Origin: Desulfobacteraceae bacterium
GTDB taxonomy: Bacteria > Desulfobacterota > Desulfobacteria > Desulfobacterales > SURF-15
DNA length: 22,730 nucleotides
Direction of reading: 5' to 3'
Assembly: GCA_003599475.1 (NCBI GenBank)
Contig: QZKK01000137.1
Coordinates: forward strand, 1-22,730
Shown here: piece after piece, positions 21,442-22,730 of the stretch
Numbering within the stretch: position 1 is the stretch's first letter
Layout: each line of letters opens with the position of its first letter
Translations under genes and position numbers: made by a program
Notes under the pieces: model-generated
Told to the model about the DNA's origin: nothing
Seen by the model: the letters and a program-made list of their open reading frames with translations, nothing else
Databases searched by the model: none

Positions 21442-22617
21442 TCACCCGCCCAGAAGGGACAATCTTTCGCGTATGCTGAAGAGCCCGAAACCGCCCGAGT
21501 TCGGGTCGGTGCTCTCCCACAGATTCTTCGAATCGAACCCCGCTCCCTGATCGCTTACGGTAATTTTCAGGTCTTCGCCGTTTTTCCTGACCATTTCCAC
21601 CCGGGCGGAATCGACGCCGGCGTGCTTGACCACATTGAAGAGCAGCTCGCGTACCGCCTCGAACAGGAGCACCGTCATGCCTTCCTCCTCGGGGACGGCG
21701 CGTGCGTCCGCATCGAGAGCAACGTCAAGCCCGTGCTTTTCCTTCATCCAACGGGAAAGCCATTCCAGCGCCGGAATCAGGCCGCGTTCATAGAGGATCG
21801 GCGGGCAAAGCTCGACTGTCAGCGAACGCGAGGTGTCAAGCGATTCTTTCAGCATTCCGACAATCTGTTCCAAGGGATGCCGGTGCTTTGAGGCCACACG
21901 CTGGACAATGGTTTCCAGGCCGAATTTCGCCCCCACCAGCATCTGCTGGAGGTGGTCGTGCAGGATCTTGGCGAATCGGCGGCGCTCCCGCTGCTCGGAA
22001 AGGGTCAATTCGGAAGACAACCGGGCAAGCTGTTCGGCTCGGCGGCTGAGCTCCTTGTTTTTTTGCTGAAGGGTTTCGGCAAAGGCTTTGAGCTTTTGTT
22101 CCGATTTCTTCTGCTGCGTCAGATCGGTCACAACGATGCAGAGCGACTTTACCTCTCCCGTTGCGAGGGACCGCATGGAAAACAGTACCGGCAAGGCATC
22201 GCCCATTCTGGGACGAATCCGCATTTCATTTCTGATGCCTTCGAACGATGCCCGCTTCAAGATGGCTGCAAATCGATCCTTTTGAGATGGTTCGATAAAG
22301 CCGCTCATCGAAGCGCCGATGACGTTTTCGCTGCGGGTTTGAATCATTTCGGCAAATCGGCCGTTGCAGTAAAGGACCGTTCCTTCTTCAGAAAGGATGA
22401 CCGCCCCCTCGGTCATGGTCTCGATCAGGACCCGATAGGTGTAATCCGCCCCTTTCAGGGTATAGGTCCGATCTCCATGCCGGCCGGAAACAACCAGGGC
22501 ATCGACGCTTCCGTTTCGAATCGCCTGAAGAACTTCCTCGGCCTCAGCAAGCTTCTCCCGCAGGCTCGCGAGTTCGTCCATTGATTTCTCGTCAGGAGAT
22601 TTTATATCGATCATCAT
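21442..22617 (-). CDS. PAS-domain histidine kinase (HisKA_3/HATPase), cut by an in-frame TGA before its receiver
   Basis: A 391-residue soluble kinase without TM segments. It has an N-terminal coiled helix with AEEVLQAIRNGSVDALVVSG, a PAS domain (about 60-170, GAVILSEEGTVLYCNGRFAEMI to CIVVTDLTQQK), a coiled coil (170-210), and HisKA_3 with phospho-His220 in RRFAKILHDHLQQ. The HATPase domain shows N-box Asn328 in ELLFNVVKHAG, G1 VSDQGAGFD and G2 GGFGLFSIRERL. It ends abruptly at LSLLGG-TGA, whereas the family continues with a strand and PGKGT; those residues follow in the same frame, leading to REC. ATG 22617 has GGGAGA upstream and is preferred over ATG 22677. The intact hybrid would have about 567 residues. 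Confidence 0.85.
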   Translation of the reverse strand: MMIDIKSPDEKSMDELASLREKLAEAEEVLQAIRNGSVDALVVSGRHGDRTYTLKGADYTYRVLIETMTEGAVILSEEGTVLYCNGRFAEMIQTRSENVIGASMSGFIEPSQKDRFAAILKRASFEGIRNEMRIRPRMGDALPVLFSMRSLATGEVKSLCIVVTDLTQQKKSEQKLKAFAETLQQKNKELSRRAEQLARLSSELTLSEQRERRRFAKILHDHLQQMLVGAKFGLETIVQRVASKHRHPLEQIVGMLKESLDTSRSLTVELCPPILYERGLIPALEWLSRWMKEKHGLDVALDADARAVPEEEGMTVLLFEAVRELLFNVVKHAGVDSARVEMVRKNGEDLKITVSDQGAGFDSKNLWESTDPNSGGFGLFSIRERLSLLGG

Positions 22618-22730
22618 CGAATCTCCCAGAAATCGGGAAAGATCAATCCATTTCTCCCAGACCCAAACCCCCGCCATGACCCGTCGGTGTTCGTAAGATC
22701 TCCGATGATTTTGCGGAAAGGTTTATGAAA

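Noticed and set aside
21380..21444. Selenocysteine readthrough at the kinase TGA
   Set aside because: Two small stems follow the codon (TTTCC/GGAAA and CCGTC/GACGG), but neither loop has the GGT expected in a bacterial SECIS, and Sec has no role at this position of a kinase ATPase domain. A nonsense change or error is simpler.
1..22730. tRNA or rRNA genes, CRISPR arrays, integrase or transposase genes, phage genes
   Set aside because: I looked for cloverleaf-like segments, regular spaced repeats and recombinase motifs by eye and found none that hold up; the repeats seen are short tails or palindromes.

Overview
The window looks like a chromosomal segment of a GC-rich, Gram-negative bacterium, most likely a deltaproteobacterium (Desulfobacterota). 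The evidence is outer-membrane barrel, OmpA and lipoprotein genes, Shine-Dalgarno-led operons, a two-subunit class I fumarase, and intergenic repeats of a kind I associate with that group (hairpins around ATTCCGGC/GCCGGAAT and CCACGAAGACACGAAG-type strings). The taxonomic call is an inference from gene content; no rRNA or tRNA gene was seen.

Left part (1-9700): the 3' end of a glycosyltransferase, a beta-barrel outer-membrane protein, then a complete divergent cecR / ybhGFSR module. This is a TetR-type repressor facing a HlyD-type adaptor, a two-domain ABC ATPase and two ABC-2 permeases, with 4-nt overlaps or tiny gaps. A 47-bp AT-rich inverted repeat between the two arms carries the -35 box of the exporter promoter. 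A DUF4124 protein and a glycine-zipper/OmpA lipoprotein follow.

Middle part (9700-17100): an M20 metallopeptidase, a nested palindromic repeat element, an EF-hand secreted protein with 18-bp tandem repeats, and an ATP-dependent DNA ligase preceded by a 63-codon remnant of a LigD polymerase domain. Next to the broken end of that remnant lies a two-gene cassette: a clostripain-like C11 cysteine protease translationally linked to a protein with an N-terminal domain resembling that of leucyl aminopeptidases and a C-terminal CHAT (caspase-like) protease domain. This pair of caspase-fold proteases is the best candidate here for an undescribed system.

Right part (17100-22730): a DmpA-type P1 peptidase broken by one extra G, a fusion of a DksA-like zinc finger with a SpoIIE/PP2C phosphatase, and, on the minus strand, the two subunits of a class I fumarase (with a Cys-to-Ser change at a usual cluster position) and a PAS histidine kinase whose reading frame continues past one in-frame TGA into a receiver domain.

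A pattern across the window: at least five genes (OmpA, M20, EF-hand, ligase, CHAT) end in or next to short degenerate tandem repeats that are mostly purine-rich on the sense strand and sometimes include the stop codon. Each gene has a different repeat unit.
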